From Cycloclasticus sp. (lineage in GTDB: Bacteria > Pseudomonadota > Gammaproteobacteria > Methylococcales > Cycloclasticaceae): a DNA stretch of 9,535 nucleotides. Below are positions 1 through 7,004 of the stretch, piece by piece. How positions within the stretch are numbered: the first letter of the stretch is position 1; the number at the start of each line of letters is the position of its first letter. The stretch is from the NCBI GenBank assembly GCA_012960055.1, contig DUCA01000210.1:1153-10687 (forward strand). Direction: 5' to 3'. The position numbers and the translations under genes are program-made. The notes beneath the pieces were generated by a model. The model was not told the DNA's origin. It ran no database searches and worked only from the letters and a program-made list of their open reading frames with translations.

Positions 1-1
1 T

Positions 2-433
2 CATCAACTAGAAATATTGGAATATTCTGGGCATACCAGTGGTGATATGGCGATATTAGATCACACCACAGGCGTGTTGTTTTCTGGTGATTTGATATTC
101 CACAAGCGTACGCTAACGACACCGCATGCCGATATTCATAAGTGGTTGTCAACGATTGATTCACTGTACAAATTAACATTCAGCGTTCTGATACCTGGGC
201 ATGGACCGGTGAGCCAAGATAAGCAGGCGTTAGCTGAAATGACTGATTACCTTATGTGGTTAGATGCCACCTTAAGAGAAGCTGCTAACCACGGTTCATC
301 GATGACAGACGTGATGCAACTAACGTTGCCAGAACGTTTCCAATCTAATACGTTATTAAAACAAGAGTTTACAAAGTCCGTGGTGCATTTGTTCTCTCGC
401 TACGAAAACAATGTTTTTAAACGTGTAAATTAA
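2..433 (+). CDS. MBL-fold metallohydrolase, 3' end (quinoprotein relay type)
   Basis: The reading frame is open from base 2 and ends at a TAA at 431-433, so this is the C-terminal 143 residues of a gene that starts before the window. Visible metallo-beta-lactamase motifs are GHTSGD (His at fragment residue 11), FSGD (metal-bridging Asp at about 30) and IPGHGP (His at about 67). The N-terminal HxHxDH motif would lie outside the window. The GDLIFHKR and TTPHADI stretches and the following rhodanese-like gene resemble the SoxH-related 'quinoprotein relay system zinc metallohydrolase' proteins that accompany PQQ-dependent dehydrogenases; the exact substrate of that group is not known. The TTG at 17 is an internal codon, not the start. 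The gene probably forms an operon with its downstream neighbour, 14 bases away. The fold is secure; the subfamily is inferred from motif resemblance and context. Confidence 0.75.
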   Translation, partial: HQLEILEYSGHTSGDMAILDHTTGVLFSGDLIFHKRTLTTPHADIHKWLSTIDSLYKLTFSVLIPGHGPVSQDKQALAEMTDYLMWLDATLREAANHGSSMTDVMQLTLPERFQSNTLLKQEFTKSVVHLFSRYENNVFKRVN

Positions 434-447
434 ATTTCTATAAGCAG

Positions 448-1026
448 ATGCTCGATATGCTAAAAATGAGTGCTATTCTTTTATTTGCCATGTTGCTTGG
501 TGTTGCTTGTGCCAATACCGTACCCGTTGAACCTGTCAAAGAATTTTATCGCGGCCTACCTTACCATGCACCCACAACACAAATGCCGCCTATTGGTATT
601 AGGCGTATCTCCGCGAATTATTTAAAAGGTTCACTAGCTAGTCATCACAAACCAGTGTTAATTGATGTTTATGGCGCCATCTTTAGAGAGGAGTCATTGG
701 ATTTTGATGGTGCATGGCTGGTGAGTACGCCTCGAAAGAATATTCCTGGGAGTGTTTGGCTTCCGAATGTCGGTGAGCAGGAATTAAAGCCAGTTGTTCA
801 GCTATATTTTGATACCAATTTAATAGAATTAACGGCAGGGGATAAATCAAAGTCTTTGGTTTTCTATTGTATAGAAGACTGTTGGATGGCTTGGAACGCA
901 GCCAAAAGGGCCCGTGAATGGGGTTACAGCGATGTTATGTGGTTTCGAGAAGGCGTAGATGGCTGGAAGGATATCGGCGGAGAGCTGCAGGTTAATGAGC
1001 CAATCAATTTGCCTGTTAACGAATAG
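448..1026 (+). CDS. PQQ-dependent catabolism-associated CXXCW-type rhodanese-like protein, exported
   Basis: A 192-residue protein. Residues about 5-20 are hydrophobic and end in A-C-A before Asn23, a good type I signal peptidase site, so a periplasmic location is likely. The lipobox fit is poor because Gly, not Leu, sits at -3. Residues about 68-175 look like a rhodanese-like domain: the strand VLIDVYG, NIPGSVWLP, then LVFYC, and finally FREGVDGW. The expected active-site loop holds C141-I-E-D-C145-W146, followed by MAWNAAKRA, the hallmark of the 'PQQ-dependent catabolism-associated CXXCW motif' family. The two cysteines are three residues apart here. The family is linked by gene neighbourhood to PQQ alcohol oxidation, but its biochemical role is undefined; the paired cysteines suggest redox or sulfur chemistry, or heme or metal binding. 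The start at ATG 448 has a weak ribosome site; ATG 457 or 466 are alternatives that keep the signal peptide. Confidence 0.8.
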   Translation: MLDMLKMSAILLFAMLLGVACANTVPVEPVKEFYRGLPYHAPTTQMPPIGIRRISANYLKGSLASHHKPVLIDVYGAIFREESLDFDGAWLVSTPRKNIPGSVWLPNVGEQELKPVVQLYFDTNLIELTAGDKSKSLVFYCIEDCWMAWNAAKRAREWGYSDVMWFREGVDGWKDIGGELQVNEPINLPVNE

Positions 1027-1047
1027 TTTTTATTATCATCTAAAAAT

Positions 1048-1075
1048 AAAAAGGCAGCCAATTGGCTGCCTTTTT
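1048..1075. terminator. Bidirectional rho-independent terminator
   Basis: An 18-base perfect palindrome (1053-1070, GGCAGCCAATTGGCTGCC) is flanked by five A on the left and five T on the right. It therefore reads as a GC-rich hairpin followed by a U tract on either strand. It lies between two convergent genes, 21 bases after the rhodanese-like stop on the + strand and 18 bases beyond the prpF stop on the - strand. It most likely ends both transcripts. Confidence 0.9.
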
Positions 1076-1093
1076 ACAGGTCTAGTAATGGTT

Positions 1094-2272
1094 TTAGAAT
1101 GAATCGCCGGGTATGCGAACCCAACCTTCCATCAGGACTCTTGCGCTACGGCTCATAATGGCTTTTGAAACGGCCCATTCGCCCTCTGCTTGATTGGCTT
1201 TAGCGCCAACACGTAAGGTGCCAGATGGGTGTCCGAAGGTGACAGAGCTACGTGCACCGCCGCCTGCTGCGAGGTTAACGAGCGTGCCGGGTACGGCGGC
1301 TGCAGCACCGATAGCTACTGCGGCTGTGCCCATCATGGCGTGGTGTAGTTTACCCATGGATAGGGCGCGAACGTGCAAATCTATATCGTCAGCTGAGATG
1401 TTTTTGTTGCTAGACGTTGTGTAAGCCTTAGGTTTGCTGACAAAAGCAACCTTCGGTGTGTGCTGGCGATTAGCAGCTTCTTCGATGTTGTTAATCAGCC
1501 CCATTTTTACGGCGCCATAGGCACGTATTGTTTCGAACATGCTGAGTGCTTTGTCATCGTTATTGATGTCGTCTTGCAGCTCTGTGCCGGTATACCCAAT
1601 GTCTTCAGCATTTACAAAAATAGTCGGAATACCTGCGCTAATCATCGTCGCTTGGAAAGTCCCTACACCAGGTACTTCAAGATCATCCACTAAGTTGCCC
1701 GTGGGGAACATGGACTCGCCATCAGCGGATGGATTGATGAATTCAACAGCCACTTCGGCTGCTGGGAAAGTTACGCCGTCGAGTTCAAAATCGCCGGTCT
1801 CTTGCACTTCACCATTAGTGATAGGGACCTGAGCAATAATGGTCTTTTTGATATTAGCTTGCCAAATACGAACAGTGGCGATGCCGTTTTCTGGAATACG
1901 ATCAGCGTCAACCAATCCACTGCTAATAGCAAAAGAGCCAACCGCGGCAGATAGGTTGCCACAGTTACCACTCCAATCGACAAAAGCCTTATCGATGGCG
2001 ACTTGACCAAACAGGTAATCAACATCGTGATCCGCTTGTGTGCTTTTAGCCAGAATAACCGTTTTGCTGGTGCTGGACGTTGCGCCACCCATACCATCGG
2101 TTTGTTTACCATAAGGATCTGGACTGCCGATGACGCGTAACAATAATGCGTCACGTGCTGCGCCAGTGGCTTGGGCAGCTTTAGGCAAGTCTGTTAAGTT
2201 AAAGAATACACCTTTGCTGGTGCCGCCACGCATGTACGTGGCGGGGATTTTAATTTGAGGTACGTAAGACAT
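1094..2272 (-). CDS. prpF: 2-methylaconitate cis-trans isomerase PrpF
   Basis: A 392-residue cytoplasmic protein of the PrpF family (diaminopimelate-epimerase-like fold). It isomerises the 2-methylaconitate isomer released by AcnD so that it can be rehydrated to 2-methylisocitrate; acnD and prpF together replace prpD. Visible signatures are YMRGGTSKGVFF near residue 13, TSSTSK with Lys70, and SGNCGN with Cys104. These two residues sit at the same spacing as the catalytic Lys73 and Cys107 reported for the Shewanella oneidensis enzyme. A second conserved block near 350, SVTFGHPSG, is also present. The ATG is preceded by TAGGGA six bases upstream, 12 bases after the acnD stop, so it is cotranscribed with and probably translationally linked to acnD. 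It is the last gene of the operon, followed by the shared terminator. Length is usual and no damage is seen. Confidence 0.97.
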   Translation of the reverse strand: MSYVPQIKIPATYMRGGTSKGVFFNLTDLPKAAQATGAARDALLLRVIGSPDPYGKQTDGMGGATSSTSKTVILAKSTQADHDVDYLFGQVAIDKAFVDWSGNCGNLSAAVGSFAISSGLVDADRIPENGIATVRIWQANIKKTIIAQVPITNGEVQETGDFELDGVTFPAAEVAVEFINPSADGESMFPTGNLVDDLEVPGVGTFQATMISAGIPTIFVNAEDIGYTGTELQDDINNDDKALSMFETIRAYGAVKMGLINNIEEAANRQHTPKVAFVSKPKAYTTSSNKNISADDIDLHVRALSMGKLHHAMMGTAAVAIGAAAAVPGTLVNLAAGGGARSSVTFGHPSGTLRVGAKANQAEGEWAVSKAIMSRSARVLMEGWVRIPGDSF

Positions 2273-2284
2273 ATTGATCCCTAC

Positions 2285-4876
2285 TTAGCTTGCTTTAGCG
2301 TCAAGGAAGTCTTGCGCAAAACGTTGTAGAACGCCACCGGCTTCATAAACTAAGACTTCATCAGCGGTATCAAGGCGGCAGGTGACGGGTACGTCAACTG
2401 TGTCGCCATTTTTACGGGTAATGGTTAGTGTTAATGTCGCAAGTGGTGTTATATGACCACTAACACTGTATGTTTCAGTGCCATCAATGGCGAACGTGTT
2501 GCGGTTGTCACCTGTCTTGAATTCTAATGGCAATACGCCCATGCCAACCAAGTTGGTACGGTGAATGCGTTCAAAACCTTCAGCAGCGATGGCCTCAACG
2601 CCGGCTAGGCGCACACCTTTTGCAGCCCAGTCACGTGATGAGCCTTGTCCATAATCGGCGCCAGCAATGATGATCAACGGTTGCTTACGCTCCATATAAG
2701 TTTCAATGGCTTCCCACATGCGAGAAACGGTGCCTTCGGGTTCAATACGAGCTAATGAACCTTGTTTAACTTCGCCATTTTCTTGTACCATTTCGTTCAA
2801 TAATTTTGGATTAGCAAAAGTAGCTCGTTGAGCGGTTAAGTGATCACCACGGTGAGTCGCGTACGAGTTAAAGTCAACTTCTGGCAAACCCATTTTATCT
2901 AAGTAGGCACCCGCAGCACTATCGAGCATAATCGCGTTAGAAGGCGATAAATGGTCGGTGGTGATGTTGTCGCCTAACACGGCCAATGGGCGCATGCCTT
3001 TGAGTGTGCGTTCGCCTGCTAATGCGCCTTCCCAGTATGGCGGGCGGCGGATATAGGTCGTTTGTGGGCGCCAATCGTATAGCGGGTCAACTTGCTCAGC
3101 CTGAGCAACATTTTCTGGGAACATAGGGATGTAGATTTCGCGGAATTGTTCAGGCTTAACGCTTTGCTTCACAATTTTGTCAATTTCTTCATCGCTCGGC
3201 CAAATATCTTTTAAGGTAATTGGGTTGCCCTCTTGATCGTTTCCAAGAACATCTTTTTCAATATCAAAACGTATGGTGCCAGCAATCGCGTACGCAACGA
3301 CCAATGGAGGTGACGCCAAAAAGGCTTGTTTTGCATACGGGTGAATACGGCCATCAAAATTACGGTTGCCAGATAAAACGGCGGTTGTATACAGGTCGCG
3401 GTCTACCACTTCTTTTTGAATAACAGGGTCGAGTGCGCCGCTCATGCCATTACACGTTGTACAGGCAAATCCAACGATGCCGAAGCCCATTTCTTCAAGT
3501 TCAGGCAGTAGCTTTGAATCTTCAAGATATAGTTGTGCCACTTTAGAACCTGGTGCGAACGATGTTTTAACCCAAGGTTTACGCGTTAGTCCAAGCTTGT
3601 TGGCATTACGTGCAATAAGAGCAGCGGCTATAACATTGCGCGGGTTACTGGTGTTTGTACAACTGGTAATCGCTGCGATGATGATAGCGCCATCAGGCAT
3701 TAAGCCGTCTTCGTTTTCAACAACACCCGATATGCCGCGTTCAGCCAGTTCAGATGTCGGTACGCGGCGGTGAGGGTTCGATGGGCCCGCAATGTTACGA
3801 ACAACGGATGATAAATCGAAGGTCAGTACGCGTTCGTATTCTGCTGTTGTCAGGCTATCTGCCCACAGGCCTGTTTCTTTGGCGTAGGTTTCGACTAATT
3901 CAACTTGTTCAGCGTCACGACCCGTTAGTTTGAGGTAGTCAATGGTTTGTTCATCAATGAAAAACAGACCAGCGGATGCGCCAAATTCAGGTGTCATGTT
4001 AGAGATGGTTGCGCGATCACCAATGGTTAGGTTGGCTGCGCCTTCGCCAAAGAATTCTAAGTAAGATGAAACAACTTTGGCGTTACGCAAAAATTCGGTA
4101 ATTGCTAAGACGATATCGGTTGCGGTGATACCTGGTTGAGGTTTACCCGTTAACTCCACGCCGATAATGTTAGGTAAGCGCATGTAGGAAGGGCGGCCTA
4201 GCATCACAGTTTCAGCTTCTAGACCACCAACGCCAAGGGCGATAACGCCTAATGCGTCAACGTGAGGGGTGTGGCTGTCTGTTCCGACTAGTGTATCTGG
4301 AAATGCAACGCCATCCCGTGCGTGAATAACGGGCGACATTTTTTCTAAATTTATTTGATGCATGATGCCGTTGCCAGGTTGAATCACGTCGACATTTTTA
4401 AAGGCAGTTTTACACCAGTTAATAAAATGGAAGCGGTCATCATTGCGGCGATCTTCAATTGCACGGTTCTTTTCAAACGCATCTTTTTCAAAGCCAGCGT
4501 GTTCTACGGCCAATGAATGATCAACAATCAGCTGTGTTGGTACGACCGGGTTTACCTCTGATGGGTCGCCGCCTTTTTCAGCAATCGCATCACGAAGACC
4601 AGCTAAGTCAACAAGTGCTGTTTGGCCAAGAATGTCGTGACAAACCACGCGAGCAGGATACCAAGGGAAATCGAGGTCTTGCTTGCGTTCGATAATTTGT
4701 TTAAGTGAGTCCGTTAATGATGTTGGGTCGCAACGGCGTACCAAGTTTTCAGCGTAAACGCGTGATGTGTACGGTAGTTTTGCGTAAGCACCGGGTTGGA
4801 TGGCTTCAATCGCAGCGCGCGTGTCGAAGAAATCTAAATCGGAACCAGGAAGGCTTCTGCGGTATTCAGTATTCAT
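2285..4876 (-). CDS. acnD: Fe/S-dependent 2-methylcitrate dehydratase AcnD
   Basis: An 863-residue aconitase-superfamily enzyme that dehydrates 2-methylcitrate to a 2-methylaconitate isomer in propionate breakdown. The N-terminal aconitase domain carries GTDSHTPH (about 198-205) and the three [4Fe-4S] ligands: Cys406 in SCTNTSNPRN, and Cys472 and Cys475 in CTTCNG. The C-terminal swivel domain carries NITTDHLSP (about 636-644) and YGQGSSRDWAAKG (about 742-754), with the catalytic Ser region. About 860 residues is the length of AcnD, whereas AcnA is about 890. The adjacent prpF makes AcnD the right assignment rather than a housekeeping aconitase. The ATG has a strong ribosome site, GAGGT, six to seven bases upstream. 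It is separated from prpC by 86 bases containing a hairpin terminator, so its expression may be set below that of prpB and prpC or depend on its own promoter. Confidence 0.97.
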   Translation of the reverse strand: MNTEYRRSLPGSDLDFFDTRAAIEAIQPGAYAKLPYTSRVYAENLVRRCDPTSLTDSLKQIIERKQDLDFPWYPARVVCHDILGQTALVDLAGLRDAIAEKGGDPSEVNPVVPTQLIVDHSLAVEHAGFEKDAFEKNRAIEDRRNDDRFHFINWCKTAFKNVDVIQPGNGIMHQINLEKMSPVIHARDGVAFPDTLVGTDSHTPHVDALGVIALGVGGLEAETVMLGRPSYMRLPNIIGVELTGKPQPGITATDIVLAITEFLRNAKVVSSYLEFFGEGAANLTIGDRATISNMTPEFGASAGLFFIDEQTIDYLKLTGRDAEQVELVETYAKETGLWADSLTTAEYERVLTFDLSSVVRNIAGPSNPHRRVPTSELAERGISGVVENEDGLMPDGAIIIAAITSCTNTSNPRNVIAAALIARNANKLGLTRKPWVKTSFAPGSKVAQLYLEDSKLLPELEEMGFGIVGFACTTCNGMSGALDPVIQKEVVDRDLYTTAVLSGNRNFDGRIHPYAKQAFLASPPLVVAYAIAGTIRFDIEKDVLGNDQEGNPITLKDIWPSDEEIDKIVKQSVKPEQFREIYIPMFPENVAQAEQVDPLYDWRPQTTYIRRPPYWEGALAGERTLKGMRPLAVLGDNITTDHLSPSNAIMLDSAAGAYLDKMGLPEVDFNSYATHRGDHLTAQRATFANPKLLNEMVQENGEVKQGSLARIEPEGTVSRMWEAIETYMERKQPLIIIAGADYGQGSSRDWAAKGVRLAGVEAIAAEGFERIHRTNLVGMGVLPLEFKTGDNRNTFAIDGTETYSVSGHITPLATLTLTITRKNGDTVDVPVTCRLDTADEVLVYEAGGVLQRFAQDFLDAKAS

Positions 4877-4880
4877 GTGT

Positions 4881-4886
4881 TACCTC
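4881..4886 (-). promoter_or_regulatory. Ribosome binding site of acnD
   Basis: Read on the - strand this is GAGGTA, four bases before the ATG at 4876 as written; the GAGGT core gives a normal spacing of about five to six. It is the strongest Shine-Dalgarno match in the operon. It shows that acnD initiates translation independently and does not rely on coupling to prpC, whose stop is 86 bases upstream. Confidence 0.7.
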
Positions 4887-4907
4887 ACTTTGTATTTAGG
4901 TATAAAT

Positions 4908-4939
4908 AAAAAAGCCAGTCTAAACGTTCAAGACTGGCT
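4908..4939 (-). terminator. Intrinsic terminator-like hairpin between prpC and acnD
   Basis: Read on the - strand: a nine-base arm AGCCAGTCT (4939-4931), a nine-base loop, the perfectly complementary arm AGACTGGCT (4921-4913), then a run of T followed by ATTTATA. This is the form of a rho-independent terminator pointing in the direction of the operon. It begins 24 bases after the prpC stop codon. The U run is interrupted after five or six bases, so termination may be partial. The + strand side lacks a T run, so the element is directional. It would reduce acnD-prpF expression relative to prpE-prpB-prpC. Confidence 0.75.
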
Positions 4940-4962
4940 ATATATTAGCGCGACCGCTTGAA

Positions 4963-6090
4963 CTAATCGCGATCGGCGATGGCCGTTACAGGGCGTGGAT
5001 CTGGTCCTGTGTAATCAGCATTCGGACGAATGATGCGGTTGTTTGCACGTTGCTCTATCACGTGGGCAGTCCAGCCCGTTACACGTGACATCACGAAGAT
5101 AGGTGTAAACAACTTAGTTGGAATGCCCATGAAGTGGTAGGCAGATGCGTGGAAGAAATCGGCATTACAGAATAGTTTCTTTTCACGCCACATCACTTCT
5201 TCACAACGAACAGACACAGGGTATAAAGTTGTATCGCCCACGTCTTTTGCTAGTTTTTCAGACCATTTTTTAATCACGGCGTTGCGTGGGTCGCTAACAG
5301 TATAAACAGCGTGACCGAAGCCCATGATTTTTTCTTTACGGCCCAACATGCCCATCATTTTTTCTTCTGCTTCTTCCGCAGAGGTCCATTCTTGAATCAT
5401 GTCCATTGCCGCTTCGTTCGCGCCGCCGTGTAATGGCCCGCGTAAGGTGCCAATAGCGCCGGTTACACATGAATGGATGTCAGATAACGTCGAAGCGCAA
5501 ACACGTGCGGTAAAGGTAGACGCATTGAATTCGTGCTCTGCGTAAAGAATCAGCGATGCACTCATCACAGTTTTGTGTAATTCGTTTGGTTTTTCGCCAC
5601 GTAACATGTGTAGGAAGTGACCACCAACAGAATCGTCATCGGTTTCTGTGTCAATGCGAACGCCTTCATGACTGAATTTATACCAGTAGCAAATAATGGA
5701 TGGGAAAACAGCAACCATGCGGTCGATTTTGTCTGTTTGCTCAGAGAAGTCGTTTTCTTCTTCTAAGTTACCTAGCATTGAACAACCCGTACGAATTACA
5801 TCCATGGGATGCGCGTCAGCTGGGATATTTTCAAGTACGGTTTTTAATGCGTCAGGTAAGCCGCGCAGCGTTTTTAGTTTTGCTACATAAGCGTCTAGCT
5901 CTGCTTGGTTAGGTAGCTTGTCGTAAGCTAATAAGTAAGCGACTTCTTCAAACTGGGCATTTTCAGCCAAGTCGGTCATGTCATAGCCGCGGTAAGTTAA
6001 GCCCGTGCCTGATTTGCCAACTGTACATAAGGCTGTTTCACCGGCAGACTGTCCGCGAAGCCCCGCCCCGCCAATTTTCTTTTCAGCCAT
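4963..6090 (-). CDS. prpC: 2-methylcitrate synthase PrpC
   Basis: A 375-residue type II citrate synthase-family protein that condenses propionyl-CoA with oxaloacetate to 2-methylcitrate in the cytoplasm. The catalytic triad is visible: His221 in GPLHGGANE, His260 in GFGHAVY, and Asp311 in NADFFHASAYH. The C-terminal substrate-binding arginines lie in EQRANNRIIRP. The length matches PrpC and is shorter than the roughly 430-residue NADH-regulated citrate synthase GltA. Together with the neighbours this supports methylcitrate synthase, although such enzymes usually keep some activity with acetyl-CoA. Its ATG shares one base with the prpB stop (TAATG). AAGGAA lies eight bases upstream inside the end of prpB, so translation is probably coupled. 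The gene is followed by the hairpin before acnD. Confidence 0.96.
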   Translation of the reverse strand: MAEKKIGGAGLRGQSAGETALCTVGKSGTGLTYRGYDMTDLAENAQFEEVAYLLAYDKLPNQAELDAYVAKLKTLRGLPDALKTVLENIPADAHPMDVIRTGCSMLGNLEEENDFSEQTDKIDRMVAVFPSIICYWYKFSHEGVRIDTETDDDSVGGHFLHMLRGEKPNELHKTVMSASLILYAEHEFNASTFTARVCASTLSDIHSCVTGAIGTLRGPLHGGANEAAMDMIQEWTSAEEAEEKMMGMLGRKEKIMGFGHAVYTVSDPRNAVIKKWSEKLAKDVGDTTLYPVSVRCEEVMWREKKLFCNADFFHASAYHFMGIPTKLFTPIFVMSRVTGWTAHVIEQRANNRIIRPNADYTGPDPRPVTAIADRD

Positions 6091-6977
6091 TATTCTTTTT
6101 CCTTAGAAAATAGCGCGTCTAATTTTTGCTCGTATTCGTGGTAGCCCAATACATCATAAAGTTCCATTCGTGTTTGCATTGTATCGACAACGTTAACTTG
6201 AGTGCCTTCTTTACGGATGGTTTCGTATACGTTCAACGCAGCATTACTCATGGCGCGGAATGCAGATAATGGGTAAAGAACCATGCTTGCGCCGGCATCA
6301 CCCAATTCTGTTGTGGTGAAATAAGGTGTTTGACCAAATTCTGTGATGTTGGCAAGAACAGGTACGTCTACAGCCGCTGTAAATGCGCGGTAGTCGTCTA
6401 GTTCGTAAACAGCTTCAGCAAAGATCATGTCTGCGCCAGCTTCAACGTATGCGCAAGCGCGGTCGATAGCAGCTTGTTGGCCTTCACTGTTGTATGCATC
6501 AGTACGTGCCATTAGAACGAAGTCAGAATCAGTTTTAGCATCAGCCGCCGCTTTAACGCGATCAACCATTTCTTCTTTAGTCACCAGTTCTTTGTTTGGA
6601 CGGTGTCCGCAACGTTTTGCAGCCACTTGATCTTCGATATGAACCGCGGCAACGCCAGCACGTTCAAATTCTTTAATCGTACGAGCGATGCTGAAAGCGC
6701 TGCCCCAGCCTGTGTCGATATCAACTAAAAGAGGTACGTCAGTTGCTGCAGTAATACGGCTAGCATCTGTTAGTACATCGTTTAATGTTGTTACGCCCAA
6801 ATCGGGTAAGCCAAATGACGTGTTTGCAACGCCGCCGCCAGACAGGTAAATGGCTTTGTAGCCAGTTTTTTCAGCTAGTAGTGCTGCGTAGGCATTGATG
6901 GTGCCCATGATTTGTAACGGTTTTTCTTCAGCCATTGCTTCACGGAAACGTAGGCCTGCTGATTTAATAGTACTCAT
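6090..6977 (-). CDS. prpB: 2-methylisocitrate lyase PrpB
   Basis: A 295-residue enzyme of the isocitrate lyase/PEP mutase superfamily that splits 2-methylisocitrate into pyruvate and succinate, the final step of the cycle. Visible features are SGGGVAN (46-52), Asp59 in GLPDLG, the Mg-binding DIDTGWG with Asp86 and Asp88, and the signature KRCGH (121-125) with catalytic Cys123. These match the positions known for the E. coli enzyme. Length is normal (E. coli PrpB has 296 residues). The ATG has AGGAG about ten bases upstream, slightly long spacing. The gene lies 27 bases after the prpE stop and overlaps prpC by one base, so prpE-prpB-prpC form a tight unit. Confidence 0.97.
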   Translation of the reverse strand: MSTIKSAGLRFREAMAEEKPLQIMGTINAYAALLAEKTGYKAIYLSGGGVANTSFGLPDLGVTTLNDVLTDASRITAATDVPLLVDIDTGWGSAFSIARTIKEFERAGVAAVHIEDQVAAKRCGHRPNKELVTKEEMVDRVKAAADAKTDSDFVLMARTDAYNSEGQQAAIDRACAYVEAGADMIFAEAVYELDDYRAFTAAVDVPVLANITEFGQTPYFTTTELGDAGASMVLYPLSAFRAMSNAALNVYETIRKEGTQVNVVDTMQTRMELYDVLGYHEYEQKLDALFSKEKE

Positions 6978-7004
6978 CTAATATATGCTCCTAAATTAGG
7001 TTTA

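Noticed and set aside
17..433. Left MBL gene starting at TTG 17 as a complete short protein
   Set aside because: The frame is open to the window edge and lacks the essential N-terminal metal-binding motif, so this is a truncated view of a longer gene.
1194..1832. Several + strand open frames opposite prpF
   Set aside because: They lie wholly inside prpF, which has a complete conserved protein on the other strand. They show no family motifs or ribosome sites and are antisense shadows.
1771..2154. A 127-codon - strand open frame in another frame of prpF
   Set aside because: It overlaps the conserved N-terminal half of prpF in the same direction and has no recognisable domain. It is an out-of-frame by-product.
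6990..7000. CCTAATTTAGG inverted repeat overlapping the prpB ribosome site (a possible translational switch)
   Set aside because: The stem is only four to five base pairs with a one- to three-base loop, too weak to sequester the site.
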